Of a stretch of DNA of 64,000 nt, positions 34,574-45,816 are shown one piece after another; the stretch's first letter is position 1; each line of letters opens with the position of its first letter. The stretch is taken from positions 496,001 through 560,000 of the forward strand of contig JAYWVB010000015.1 in the NCBI GenBank assembly GCA_039881045.1, given 5' to 3'. The position numbers were made by a program, and so were the translations under genes. The stretch is from Chaetomium olivaceum. Taxonomy: Eukaryota; Ascomycota; Sordariomycetes; Sordariales; Chaetomiaceae. Below the pieces are notes generated by a model. It saw nothing but the letters and a program-made list of their open reading frames with translations. It was not told where the DNA came from and did no database searches.

Positions 34574-35122
34574 ATGTCTCGTTCACGGGCGCCCCTTGCC
34601 ATTGGCCTCGCAGCTGCGGGTGGTGTTGGCTACTACCTCTACTCAGCCGGTGGCTCCCCACGCGCGGCCGAGAAGCAATTCGAGAGTGAGCCAACACAAC
34701 CTCGATGATCCTGTCATGCGCAATCGTACTCATACAAAGCCATAGGTGATGCGCATCACGTCGCTGCAAAGATCAAGGGCGAGGTACCGCACCGCTCGAC
34801 AAACTTGGAGCATGAGGGCCGAAAGGCCGGCAAGGAGCTCGGTGCCAGGGTCGACAGTGCTGTATGTTTCTTTCCTTTCCCCTTTTATGTCTCTCCAGCT
34901 CTCTTCAGCATTAGCGAAACAGAACATATCTTATCTAACCGTAACATCAAACAGGTCGAAGCTGTCAACCGGGACGTCTCCAAGGCCAAGAGCGAGACCG
35001 AGGCCTACGCAAAGTCTGCCAAGGCTGATACCTTGAAGAAGATCGACGAGTTCGACCGCAAGGTGGAGGATGGCGCCGCCAAGAGCAAGAGCTACGTCTC
35101 ATCGTGGTTTGGTAGCAAGTAA
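34574..35122 (+). CDS. Small membrane-anchored amphipathic protein
   Basis: This 131-residue protein resembles small fungal proteins often annotated as calcofluor white hypersensitive protein. Three exons: 34574-34685, 34746-34861 and 34955-35122, with introns of 60 and 93 bases; exon lengths sum to 132 codons. Seen: an N-terminal Gly/Ala-rich hydrophobic segment (PLAIGLAAAGGVGYYLYSAG), which may anchor it in a membrane. A long charged helix follows, rich in Lys, Glu and Ala (KSETEAYAKSAKADTLKKID), with a LEA-like or amphipathic periodicity. It ends in SSWFGSK. A role in cell-wall integrity is suggested only by the annotation of relatives; nothing in the sequence proves it. Confidence 0.8.
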
Positions 35123-35414
35123 TGGAAATGGTGATCATGTGGTGACGACGGCGGCGGCGGCAGCGGAATTTCTCTTTGTTGGGCTTTTTTTCTTACTTTA
35201 ATTGAGGGTCCAGCTTCCCAGAGGAGTTTATTGCAGCTTAAGGATGAAGTAGCAACCCAGTTGATGATGTACTATCAATACCAAGACTGCTACATTTCTA
35301 AGATACAACGGTGTGCAGACCGGCTCCTAGGGATATCAAAATAACTCCAACGAACAAGCCGTACTAAGACAGGCAGGCTATCTTGCAGACCTAACTTACA
35401 GAAGCTATCCCTTC

Positions 35415-38326
35415 CTAACTCATCGACGCGGCAACAAGCTTCAGAATCTCCTCGGTCCCCTTGCCCGCATTCTTAGGATCCTTCGCCACCGCCTGCCAAT
35501 GCTCACCGTGGCGCGGGTCGTTCAGCACGCACTTGGCCACGAGATCGGCCCTCTTCTCGTCGGTACCGTGCTGTAGTAGGAACTTGTAGTACCAGGCCCA
35601 AGTGTCGCCGACGTGGCGGTCCAGCAGCAGCGCGCGCTCAAACCAGTTCTGGGCCCGGTCGAGCTTGCGCTCGGCCCACAGGATGCGCGCCGCCGTCACT
35701 TGCAGGACCGGGTCGTCCTCGACCTTTTTGATGGCCTCGGTGATGAGCGTCTTGCGCTGCGTGCGCGGCTCAAGGTGCAGGATGCGCTCGGCCCACAGCA
35801 GCCCGCTCTTGGGCATCTGCTGCAGCGCGCTCGCCATGAGGCTCTTGGCTTGGTTGGTGTTGCCCGCCCGCCGCTCCACCCGGATGAGCTCCGTCCAGAG
35901 CTCGGGGGACTTGGGCACCGCTTGCCGCGCGCGATCGAGGACACTGCGCGCCTTGACCACGTTGCCGGAGCGCTCTTCGAGGCGGGAGTAGAGGAGCCAC
36001 AGCGGTACCGAGGACGGCACCGCGCGCACGCCAGTGCTGTACGCTTCCCTGGCTTGTGGGAGCTTGCCGAGGTCGTCGTAGATCTGACCCTTCATCATCC
36101 ACAGTTTCGGCGCCGCGGGGAAGAGTAGGAGCGCGTCCTGCACGAGGTCCAGTGCCGCTTCGTTAGCACCCAGCTGCCTCTCGAAGGCCACGCTGCGCAT
36201 CCAGACCCGGTCGGTAGGGGCGTTTTGTCGAGCCGTCTTGAGGAGATCCCGCGCTTGGTCAATGAAACCGTTGTCGGCTTCCATCTTGACCGCGGCCAGC
36301 CAGATGTCCTCGTTATCTGGGTTCTGCTTGAACGCCCGCGCCAACACCCGGCGCGCCTCGTTGAGCTCCCCGGATTTCTCCTTGGCCAGCATGAGCCAGA
36401 AGACCTCGACATGAGGACAGGCCTCCACGGCCTTCTCAAGGGCCCGCCATAGATCGTCCTTGGTGCCGTGATTCCGTTCAAGTTCCACTGCGGCTAGGTA
36501 GAGGCTCCTGCTGTTGGGGAACACACGTAGCGCATAGGCATAGATCGCGCGGGCTGTCGCAAACTTATCTCGGCTGATGCTGGCCTTGGCATCCTCCATC
36601 CATATCTCCTTGCGATCATCATCCTCATCCAAGCCCCACCCAAGTGTTTCCTCGACGATGTTGCTGCATGTCACCACGGCGCCTTCGTCCTCGCATTTCT
36701 CGGCTTCCGCAATCCATTCCTCACGTTTCGGCATGGCGTTTTGCTTGGCGAGGAACTTGACAGCGTTCTTCATCACGGGCCGCCTGGCGCCCTCTCCCAT
36801 CTGCTCCTCTAGGCGTGCAGCAGCTATCCACAGTTCATGCGAACTTGGGAGTTTCTTGACCGCCTTGTTGAGCACCTTGCGGGCATTCTCCGGCGTCTCG
36901 AGGCGAGCCAGCGCCAGCCACAAGTCGAGAGACTCGGGTATGAGTTCTGTGGCCTTGGCTAACAACATACGCGCATCTGCGTGATCCTCTTCAAGATTGA
37001 CTGCCTCTTTCCACAGCGCCTCAGACTCCGGGTTGTGATCCAACGCTCGCCGGATGACCTTCTTTCGTGATCTTGAGTCGTTCTCAAGTTTCATTGCCTC
37101 CACCCATAACTTTACCGAGTGTGGGTTCGCTTGAATCGCTTGCGCAGCAATGACCTTGGCGCTGCGGTTGTCGTTAAGATGGATGTTTTCCAGCCAAATA
37201 TCCTCGCTCTTGGGGCAGTGTTGACACCCCTTAGCAATCAGGCCACGAGCCGCACCAGGTTTCCCCGCCGCGATTTCCAACCGCGCGGCGGCGATCCAAC
37301 TGGCCGCCTGTTTCGGGTTCGAATCGACAGCTGACTTCAACATCTTCCGGAACTGCTCGATGTCTCCAATGCTTTGCTCGGCACCCTGGACGTTCGACAA
37401 GGAGGTCAGATAACCTTTCGGGTCGATGCTTGTCGCGCCTCCGGCCGTCGCAATGCCGCTGCTCTGTGACTGCTGTTCCAAGCGGGCCCTGAGCACCTTG
37501 TCGCGGGCGGCGCCGATCTTCGCAAAGTCGGTCACCGTGCCGTCTTTGTTCCCCCCTTCGGTAGCCGCCCCGCCGTCATCAGCGACGGTGGTGCCAAACT
37601 GTCCCTGGTCTCTTGACGCGGCAAGGACACTGTCGGGCACGGCGTAGAAGCGTTGCATTCGCTCTTGTCGGGCTCGCTTGGTGCGGCCGGTGAGATCTTT
37701 TGGGTCCGGGAGGCTCGCCCATTCTTCGTCCGTCACCGTCTCTAGTGCCCTCTTAAGCCCGGCAAACTGCTGTTGAATCTTTGGGTTTTGGCGTTCGTAT
37801 TCGTCACGTTCGGCGTTCTCTCGTATATCCCTGTGCGATTATCGGTCGGCACTCTGCTCATCTATGTGGACGATAAACTACATGCTTGACGCTGGGGTGT
37901 TGGGGTATCGAATGGGGAGGGTGAGACCGTGCGGGACCAAGGGAGAGGTGATGGGAATTAAGACAATGGTGGGAATGGGGTTACTAACCGTTGTTTCTGG
38001 CGGCGTTTCGCCATCTTATCGTCGACTTCTTTCCAGATCCTATCAGCCTCTTCGTCATCCTTTTCGTAGATACCGCCAGCAAATAGCCCAACCTCGTTGT
38101 CGGGGTCCTGGTACCGCTCGTCATCGTCTTTGTCGTCGTCTTTCGCCTCGGTCAGACCCAGCTGAGCGGACCGCTTTGCGACAGCAGCCTTGATTTGATC
38201 CTCGCTGGGTCCCTCGCGCGCAGGGCCGAGATCTGATCGGGTCGTGAACCCTGTAGCTCCACGGCCGAGGCCGGCTACGTAGTTTTCGGGTGCCGGCTGG
38301 CTGAGGAAGTCGCGCCTACTAGCCAT
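35415..38326 (-). CDS. PRP6: Pre-mRNA splicing factor Prp6/Prp1
   Basis: This 917-residue protein is the U4/U6.U5 tri-snRNP bridging factor Prp6 (Prp1 in fission yeast), needed for spliceosome assembly. Two exons: 38326-37989 and 37830-35415, with a 158-base intron. Seen: the Prp1 N-terminal domain (MASRRDFLSQPAPENYVAGL, RYQDPDNEVGLFAGGIYEKD, KMAKRRQKQRDIRENAERDE) and TVTDEEWASLPDPKDLTGRT. A long array of HAT/TPR helical repeats follows to the end (for example NPHSVKLWVEAMKLE, DRKEIWMEDAKASI, PASVPLWLLYSRLEER-like units). The ATG at 38326 is preferred over an upstream in-frame ATG because family members start MxxRRDFL. The gene reads through without a frame break over 2.4 kb. Confidence 0.95.
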
Positions 38327-38520
38327 GGTGTTTTTACCGATTCGTGTGTTGAGTGATGTTTCTCGGCTTCGAACAACTTCACGGACGCGGTTGAAAGGCG
38401 CCAAGTAAAAGCTGACCCACTGATTAGTGATTCAGGGTTAGGGTACTCTGCTCTGTCCGAGGGTCCCGTTTGAGTATCAAAGAGTGTGTGATGATCAAAC
38501 AAATAAATTGCGGTGCCTCC

Positions 38521-38540
38521 GGTCCCTAATTGTAGGGACC
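38521..38540. repeat. Perfect 8-bp stem hairpin
   Basis: The stems GGTCCCTA and TAGGGACC are perfect inverse complements around a 4-base loop. An AT-rich tract follows directly. It could be a transposon end, a mitochondrial-type hairpin or an unrelated palindrome. Confidence 0.75.
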
Positions 38541-38847
38541 AAAATCTTATAACTATATAGTAAAAACAAAAAAACTAAAAGAGAAGAGAGAGGGTTCGTG
38601 CCACAGCCTAACCAGTCCCCAGTTATACCCAGCCCATCCTAGGGGTGTATCTTCCCCCAACTATGACCACCTCCCATCTCAGCGGCAGTCCTCCTTCCTA
38701 ACACATCGACACTATGATAATATCATGCCGGAGAAAATCTATTAGACGAGATCCGAAGGTTGTTCCTAAATGCTGCTAGTTTATTCATTCGTCCTTGATA
38801 TAGTGGTCCTGTGCCTTCCCGTTTCAACTCCTACCGAAACTCCCAAC

Positions 38848-38966
38848 TATTGTTTGGTCGAGTCGGAGGAGTGCGGCTCGTGTTCCGCCGTGGCTCGTGT
38901 TCCGCCGTGGCTCGTGTTCCACCTTATAGTACCCAAAAGGGTACGGGTTCGACTCCCACAAGAGTA
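38848..38966 (+). other. tRNA-like element with A box and B box (relic)
   Basis: A box-like TGGTCGAGTCGG (38855-38866) and a B-box match GGTTCGACTCC (38946-38956) lie in tRNA order. The seven bases before the A box (38848-38854) and the seven after the T-arm (38960-38966) can form six of seven acceptor-stem pairs, one of them G-U. A 6-bp hairpin with an AAAA loop (38929-38944) sits where a class II variable arm would be. The spacing is enlarged by a 17-base tandem repeat, no normal anticodon arm is visible and the T-stem pairs only partly, so it is unlikely to be a working tRNA gene. Confidence 0.4.
38875..38923. repeat. 17-base tandem repeat
   Basis: Two complete identical units and one 15-base partial unit starting GGCTCGTGTTCC are joined head to tail inside the tRNA-like element. 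Confidence 0.85.
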
Positions 38967-39022
38967 AAACTCGAAAGAGTTTTCGTAGCCGATCGCCTTT
39001 CCTTGCCTATTCGTGAGGAAAG
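38966..39022. repeat. Two adjacent short hairpins
   Basis: A 7-bp stem AAAACTC/GAGTTTT closed by a GAAA tetraloop (38966-38983) is followed by a 6-bp stem CTTTCC/GGAAAG with a 14-base loop (38997-39022). Both follow the tRNA-like element directly. Confidence 0.7.
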
Positions 39023-39419
39023 CCGGCCGGTGAGCTTTTTGATTTAGGGAGGGGAGGGGGGAGGGATTCCCTTAAACATAAATAGAATCCGGCAATATAT
39101 TGTACGTTTTTTACACCTGAGGGGTTTGCATAGGTAGGTCAACATCTAACTTTAACAGCCTCCTATTATGCCTCTTTTCCCCCCATATACCCATCTTTTA
39201 CAGCATCCTACATGTGCAACTTAGCCAGTAACCAACAATTCATGGCTCGTATCGTCGATAGAACGGCCATTCATCCCTTTCTCACCTTGCAGTCATGACG
39301 ATGAGAAAAATGAAAAGAAAGGAAGAAAACAACGGATGAGTATTCGCCGCTGAACCCAAACCATCCCAAGCCCCTCCATCTACCAGATAGACCAAATACT
39401 CCTCAGCCCAAAGAGAAGA

Positions 39420-42400
39420 TCACTGCAGTAACAGCGTCTCGTCATCCAAAACGCCAAACAAACCCTCGATCTCCTTGGCAACAACCTTCAACTCCTCCGC
39501 CACTTGCCCCGTAACCAAAGCATAAGCATACAGCAGCGCGTAGTCGTGCTCCTGCACATTGAGATGTCCCAAACGCCCAAGACCCACATAGTTCGTCGTA
39601 ACACCGTTGTTACTGCTGCCCTCGGTGGCATCATGCTGATGCTCCTTCCGGAACTGGAAGATCTTGCCCAGCAGCCGATCGCGGCTCCGCGTCACGCTGG
39701 GGATGGCGTCGGTGAGCGGATACTCGAGCATAAGCGACGAGGCCAGGACCTGGAAGACGTGGCAGATGCGGTCGCACAGCATGGCCCGTTCGTCGGCCGT
39801 GTACAGCAGCAGGGCGCGCTCGCCCTCGGTCAGGTTGCCCTTGCGCTGTGTGACGAGCGACATGGCGTAGAAGGCGTCGAGCAGGCGGTGCGCGCAACCC
39901 ATGAGCAGTCGGTTCTGTTCCGAAGGGAACGGGCCGCGGAGCTCAAACTCGCGGGCGGCGCTGGCGCGGAGGGAGTCTAGACGCGCGGCATACTTTTGGA
40001 GGGCCGCTTGCTCGCCGGTGCGGAGATAGGAGCGGGTGCAGTCGCTGCGGAGGAGGATCGCGAGCGGCCCACGTTTCCAGATGAGGCCCATCTGGAGGTA
40101 CAGCATGCTGAGGCCCTCCTTGAATTTCTTGCGTGCGGAGATGGGCCAAATCAGACGACATACGATCAACCCCCAAAGAATCCCGACCGTCACGGCTGTG
40201 AATCGGTGAAGCAAAATCTCCTTCATGATGGGGTCCACCCCACCCTCGTCGTCGTCATCATCGTCGACCTTTTGCGAGAGACTGTACGCGTACAGCGTCG
40301 ACACGTTGTAGGCCAATAGGGTGATTCTGCCCATGGGGGCGTTCCCTCGCGCGATAATGACATAGAAGCTCCAAAACGCCACGAGCGACCCAAGCGGGAT
40401 GAGGGCTAGGGCACTTTGCTGTGATACTTCCCAGTTCAGACCCGCGGTCGTGATTCCAATGAGGGTTCCCAAGAACCTCGCCCAACCAGTCGTGTTAGCG
40501 GCTCCTACTGTCATAGAACAGACAATCATAAACGAGAGAAGGCCCCATTCGCCTCTCCAGTGGCGGTATGTGTCCCTGGTTTGTGGGATGAATGCGAGCG
40601 AGGCCCAGAGGGCCGCTCCGACGCCTACTTTCAAGCCGAACCGAACTACTCAGAGTTAGCGCTTGGCTGAGAATAAGGAATGGTGAGTTGCCTCTTACGG
40701 TCGTCCCTAGCCAGCCGCCTTACCGTCCCAAGAATCCTTTGAGATAACGTCGCGACAACTTTGCTTTTCTTGGTCTGTGGGGCAGCCTCCCAATTGTACG
40801 TGTCTCTCCGCCTAAGCAACGGCTCGGCTATGCCCCTGGGCATCGCGGTCTTCTTGATCGGCTTAATGAAGGGTTCTCGCTCTTCGTTGTCGTATGGCAG
40901 GGCTAAGGCTTTTTGACCGGGCTGGCGGCCGTTCCGCCACCACTTAAGCCAGTGCCAACTACGTTTGCTGTGCTCATCGGCAAGCTTGAGGTCATCCAAT
41001 ACGTCCAAGTACTTCTGCATCTCCTCGCCAAACGTTTGTAGGCTGAAACTAAAGTGACCGCAAGCGGCCGCAACCTCTTCAAAATCGGCTTGGATACCCT
41101 CGGACCGAGTACGGTCTAGTTCGAGGGTCTTGTACAGTTCTTGGAGGGCATGCGCCCTGGCTTCGTTGAAGAGGGACAAAGCATCGGCAAGGCTGTGACG
41201 AAAATGATCGTTGATGGTGATTTTATAGTCGGGGGCTGCTCCAAATGGCGGATCTTGGAGCACCTCCGACAAGGTATAGGCCAAGGACTTCATCGAGGGC
41301 CCGAGCAAGTCAATGAAAAGCGCAAAGATTTCCGAGGCATGCCTGAAGGGAGGCAGGCTTGCAGCAGTGGCATCAGACTGACGTCTCTGGGCAAAATAAC
41401 CACCCTCCTCCTCACGGCTCTCATCGGATGCCTCGTCGATAGCGGATAGCAAGGGCAACCTTCCGGTTTTCATCGTGCTAGCTATCGTCCGATGGAGGTT
41501 CGGTGAGATGAGGGGAGACGTAACCGGGCCAAGGGGAGACCCAACACGCCCGGGCGACAACGGAGCCATGGGCTCCTTGAGCAAAGCAAACTGAGAATTC
41601 GCGGCGCTTCGCAACCCGCCAATGGACTGGGCCAGGGTCTCCATCGACCTCACCACCGCCCTATCGAGCTGGTAGACTTTCTCACGCCCCAAAAAATAAC
41701 GTTCAAATTTGGCCTCCCGGAGGTTCTTGGTCATTTGGGGATAGACAGACGAGTACGCAGAGGAGGCTGCAGCAAATTCAGGCGAGAGCACATCGTCTTC
41801 GGACCCACTGAGGAAACCACGGGTGATGAGCGACAGCATTCCCCCCAGCGAGACCGATCCCTTGGTCATTGACTGACGCAGAGCGGATACGGCAGATGCT
41901 CTCCACACCAAGACGTTAACAACCGTGGTGATTGTTATGCCCATCAGGAGCATTTTGAGAATCTGAACAATCTTCTGGTTCGAGAAGACGCCCGTGAGGA
42001 CAGCTGTCTCCTTAGTGACAACACCGATGATAGCGAGCGAAGCAAGCGTGCTGCCGACATTGACGAGCGGGTTGTTCATCCTCTGCTTAACCCATCCGAT
42101 GAAGCCGAAGCCGCCTCCTATGAAGACGCCCAGAACCAGGGCGTGCGCAAGGGCAACCATTCCCAAGACTCCACCAAAAAGTATCGAGGTGCACATGGAG
42201 AGAATGGAGACGAGTTCCGCATATGCGACAGCCACGATTGCGATTAGGACAGCTTCGATCATGGATCCCACCGACCTCGCTGGGTGGAAGTAGACGGTCA
42301 ACGTAGCCACGACATGTTTCCCGTCTGGCCTGCCCAAGAAGTCGGAGAGGGGCGACCAGAAAGTCGCCAAGCTGCCCAATGTGTATGCGAGGGTGCACTT

Positions 42401-42811
42401 TATTATCCCGTGGCCGACAGGAGAGTCCAACCAATGGACGAACCGGGCGCCTCCTTCGCGGACGCTTTGCGCCGTTGCATATGCTCGGTCTGAAATGGAG
42501 TGCCGCGAAAAGCGAGCGTCGATGTCGGGCGACTCGGAGGCTTCGGCTTGCCTTGATGAGAACAAACTAGAAGGGCGGAGGGTGAAGCTGCGGTGTGACC
42601 GTTCGCCGGTCGAGGGAATAATGACAGAGCCATTGCGCAGTTTCTGTGGGATTTACCGTTAGACATGCGGCCATTGAGGGCAGCTTCAAGCACCGCAGCG
42701 CGAGGACCTGCAAAGGCACGGGCGCATTGCGAGTTCAGAGAAACAACTCACACTTCTTTTGGAAGGCCGTTGCGGGGGCCATTGGCCAGTGGTGGGAGAG
42801 GAAGAGCTCAT
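39420..42811 (-). CDS. ArAE-type multi-membrane protein (brefeldin A sensitivity-like; one frame break)
   Basis: This is a protein of about 1,097 residues with two hydrophobic blocks, resembling fungal proteins that carry an aromatic-acid-exporter (ArAE-type) N-terminal domain and DUF2421. Such proteins are annotated as putative ER or plasma-membrane transporters linked to brefeldin A sensitivity. Three exons: 42811-42754, 42707-40699 and 40645-39420, with short 46- and 53-base introns. Seen: membrane segments (IIKCTLAYTLGSLATFWS, MIEAVLIAIVAVAYAELVSI, LFGGVLGMVALAHALVLGVF), then a long cytosolic Ser/Pro-rich region. A second hydrophobic block follows (KVGVGAALWASLAFIP, LLSFMIVCSMTVGAANTTG, SALALIPLGSLVAFWSFYVI) with an acidic DDDDDDE loop. 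One missing base near 42648-42650 is needed to join RMSNGKS to KLRNGSVII; with it the coding length is exactly 1,098 codons. Substrate is unknown. Confidence 0.82.
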
Positions 42812-43707
42812 CTCCGTGAGAATGTCGATCTCATCTTCCGTGGCGCGTGGTCGAAACTATGTTGCTTGATGGTCCACTTCCGATGAGGAGAAGCCGAAGA
42901 CTCGGCGACCTCAAGGGCTGGTCAGAGAGTCAAGTCGGGTTCGTTCTTTGTTGGTTGGTTCAGTCCTCACCCCAGAACGGGCAACCTCTAAAAATGGTAC
43001 CTAATGGCACCGCTTCCTTCCAAGGCTCCTCGCTTGCGGGTGGGATCCACTGATGTGGCTTTAATCCCTGGGGATACCCCTGCAGAAACGCCTGTGCCGT
43101 TGCAAACAGCGGCAGCTGCCGCCGCCCAGGACGTCACCCCGGCTGGAGAGCGTGGCAGCCAAGGAGAGCACCAAGATTGTGGGGCTTCAGACGGCAGGCA
43201 ATGGAAAGGCGGGGCTGTTTTTTCTTTTCTTTCTTTCTTTTGAGTTTCCAGAGAGGTATGCTTTGAGAATGAAGAAGTCACAAATGGACGAGCATCTGCC
43301 GAACTGTCCAACCAGGAAATTCCCGAGGTCAGTGAAGGACGAGCACGTGCAGACCTGCGAGTACTGGTTTTGCAAACGCTGTCTCACGATCATGTTGAAG
43401 ACGGAATGAGACGCTCACTCGCATAAATGCGAGCGGTGGTGCTGCGGCCGCTCCAGCAAAATAGACCACGACAGCAACAATAACGGCGAGTCCATGGACG
43501 AGTAGTTTCCATAGACGCCGATTCCATCATACCATGCTTACCTAGCTTACCTGTGCGCGACGTTAATAATCTACACCCATAGGAAAAAGAACATCGCAAG
43601 AGGAGAAAGAATAGGAAGTGTCTGGAGTTCAGCCAGCATTGCTGTAGATAGATGTCCCAGATCCCTTGCTCCGGCCGCATCTTGTACAGTACCAGACTAT
43701 CAAACTC
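42812..43707. other. Intergenic with weak coding traces
   Basis: Frames at 43004-43243 and 43152-43409 look partly protein-like (KESTKIVGLQTAGNGKAG; a Cys/His spacing HLPNC...HVQTCEYWFCKRC). They are short, overlap in different frames and cross a CTTT-rich tract. I cannot support a gene, but a decayed or misread small gene is possible. Confidence 0.3.
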
Positions 43708-45366
43708 CTAATCTAACATGGCCCTGAGCACCTGAATCTGCTCCAGCACGCTTGATCGACTGGTACCGCCTTGAGAGGATTTCGCCTCGACACTCGCTTC
43801 ATATTCGAATGCCTCAGCAATGTCTGCCGTGAACCGAGAATCAATGGCTTGCAGTTGCTCAAGGGTCAGCTTGTCCATCGAGATTTCCAGCTTTTCAGAC
43901 AGTGCAACGACGCGTCCAGAGATGTGGTGAGCCTCTCTGAACGGACATCCCTTTCTCACCAACCACTCTGCGACATCAGTGGCTAGCATCGTTTTGTCCA
44001 GAGCAGCCTCCATCCGCTCTGGCCGCACCGTCAATGTAGCAATGACCCCATTGGCTATGCCCAGACTATCTGACACAGTCTGAACGGAATCCAGCATAGG
44101 CTCCCACCCTTCCTGGAGATCTTTATTGTAGCAAGATGGCAAGCCTTTGACAGTCTTTCGAAGTGAATAGTTAGTAGCTACTCTCGATACGCTCCTAGTC
44201 ACCCAAGGCAACTGGCTGAGATGTTGATAGGAGGACTCACCATCATTAACCCAGCCATTTGACCGAAAGCACGCCCTGACTTGCCGCGCAGAAGCTCCAA
44301 CGAGTCACCGTTGAATTTGTTGGGCATTAAAGAGCTACCCGTAGAATAGGCGTCGGCCAGCCGCACGAAACTGAACTCGGATGTCGAATATATGATGAGG
44401 TCCTCAGCCCACCTGCTCAGGTGGTTGGTGAAAATCGAGTTCCAGACCAGGAAGTCAATTAGGAAATCGCGGTCAGCCGAAGTGTTCATGGAGTTCAAGG
44501 TTATTCCGCTAAACCCAAGCTCCTCGGCCATCATATTTCGATCGATTCGAAATGGATTGCCGGCCAAAGCGCCACAACCAAGTGGGCTCAGATTGACCCT
44601 TTCGAAAACTTGGCGCAACCGCTCGAGATCTTGCTTGAACGCAGCGGCATGTGACATCATCCATTGAGAAAACCGAACTGGCTGGGCACGCTGGAGATGG
44701 GTGTATCCAGGCATGATGTAGTCGCTGAGGCTGTCAGTCAGCAGGGGGCAGCTTTCGGCCAGAGGTGGGGGGCTAGACTTACATTTCAGACTCGGCACGA
44801 GTGACAATGACCTTGAGGAATGCGACGAGTTGGCTGTCGATTTCGCGGATCCGATCGCGTAACCACATGCGCATATCACAGACGACTTGCTCGTTGCGGC
44901 TACGACCTGTGTGCAGCTTACCCGCGATGTCCTTGCCGATGACCTCTCCTAAGCGACGTTCGTTTGCCGTATGAATCTGGTTCCTTGTGTTAGCCTCGAG
45001 AAGTTGAGTAGGATTGAGTGGCTTCTCACATCCTCGTCATTCGGCATGACAGCGAAAGTTCCCTGCTTCCATTCTTCCATCACCTGGAGCAAACCATGCT
45101 CAATCGCCTGGAATTCCTCTTCGTTGATGATACCAGCCTTTGAGTTGGCCCTGGCAAAAGCAATCGACCCAAGGATATCTTCTTTGTAAAGAGCCTTGTC
45201 GTACCGGATGGAGGCATTGTACTTATGCATGAGAGGATCAATCGCCCCTGCGCACCGTGAGGTCAGTATACTGTATTCGAAGCTTGTTTCCCGAGACTTT
45301 CGAACCTGTGAACCTGCCTCCCCAGAGCATTCCAGCTGCGGGGGCGTCCGCCTTTTTCTCAGCCAT
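43708..45366 (-). CDS. Argininosuccinate lyase
   Basis: This 467-residue enzyme splits argininosuccinate into arginine and fumarate, the last step of arginine synthesis. Five exons: 45366-45306, 45247-45030, 44976-44783, 44724-44241 and 44154-43708, with introns of 53-86 bases; the sum is 468 codons. Seen: MLWGGRFTGAIDPLMHKYN, NDEDIHTANERRLGE, GKLHTGRSRNEQVVCDMRMW, the conserved PGYTHLQRAQPVRFSQWM, and NPFRIDRNMMAEELGF. The fumarase-superfamily signature reads GSSLMPNKFNGDSLELLRGK, followed by GLPSCYNKDLQEGWEPM and CPFREAHHISG. The signature keeps the essential S, M, K and N but has KFN where the usual enzyme has KKN. This corresponds to Neurospora arg-10 and yeast ARG4. It lacks frame breaks. 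Confidence 0.95.
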
Positions 45367-45816
45367 GTTGAACTAGTTGTGTGGCATTCGTTACGTTCGT
45401 TGCGTTTTCAAGGCCGATTCAATGGAATCAATGAGACCAATGGAGCATATGGCACTTAACCATATCTGAGATCAAGGGCGTGAGTAACCAAGGTCGGTAA
45501 ATATGTTGAGGAGTCATAGGAAAAGTTATGGGGCCGACACCGGTGTCACGTGTCACGTAAGGACCCCGCCTACATGGCCGAGGGCTCGTTTTTGTCTGTG
45601 GCGGCACCCCTCCGAAGGGATACCTGAATTGAATCGAGCTGAGTGTACTGTGGAAGGCTGGACGGTAAGGCTTGCAGCCCCCCATATATCCCCGCTCAGG
45701 CAATCGAAAGTGGAGGGGTGGACCTGCATAGATACTGTGAATACCCGTCTACCTACTGTTGCATTCCACTTACGCTCCTGATATATTGATCTTACAGCTG
45801 TTATTGAGATTCGCCG
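45367..45816. other. Divergent promoter region, argininosuccinate lyase and HAD gene
   Basis: This 450-base region separates two divergent start codons and should hold both promoters. No gene is present. Confidence 0.5.

Larger units (their letters stand above)
38327..39419. other. Intergenic, hairpin- and repeat-rich
   Basis: This 1.1 kb stretch between PRP6 and the ArAE-like gene contains AT-rich DNA, several perfect hairpins and a tRNA-like element, listed separately. No protein-coding frame is convincing. Confidence 0.6.

Noticed and set aside
37315..37324. B-box-like GGGTTCGAATC as a tRNA gene
   Set aside because: It lies inside the intact PRP6 coding frame and lacks an A box, arms or acceptor stem.
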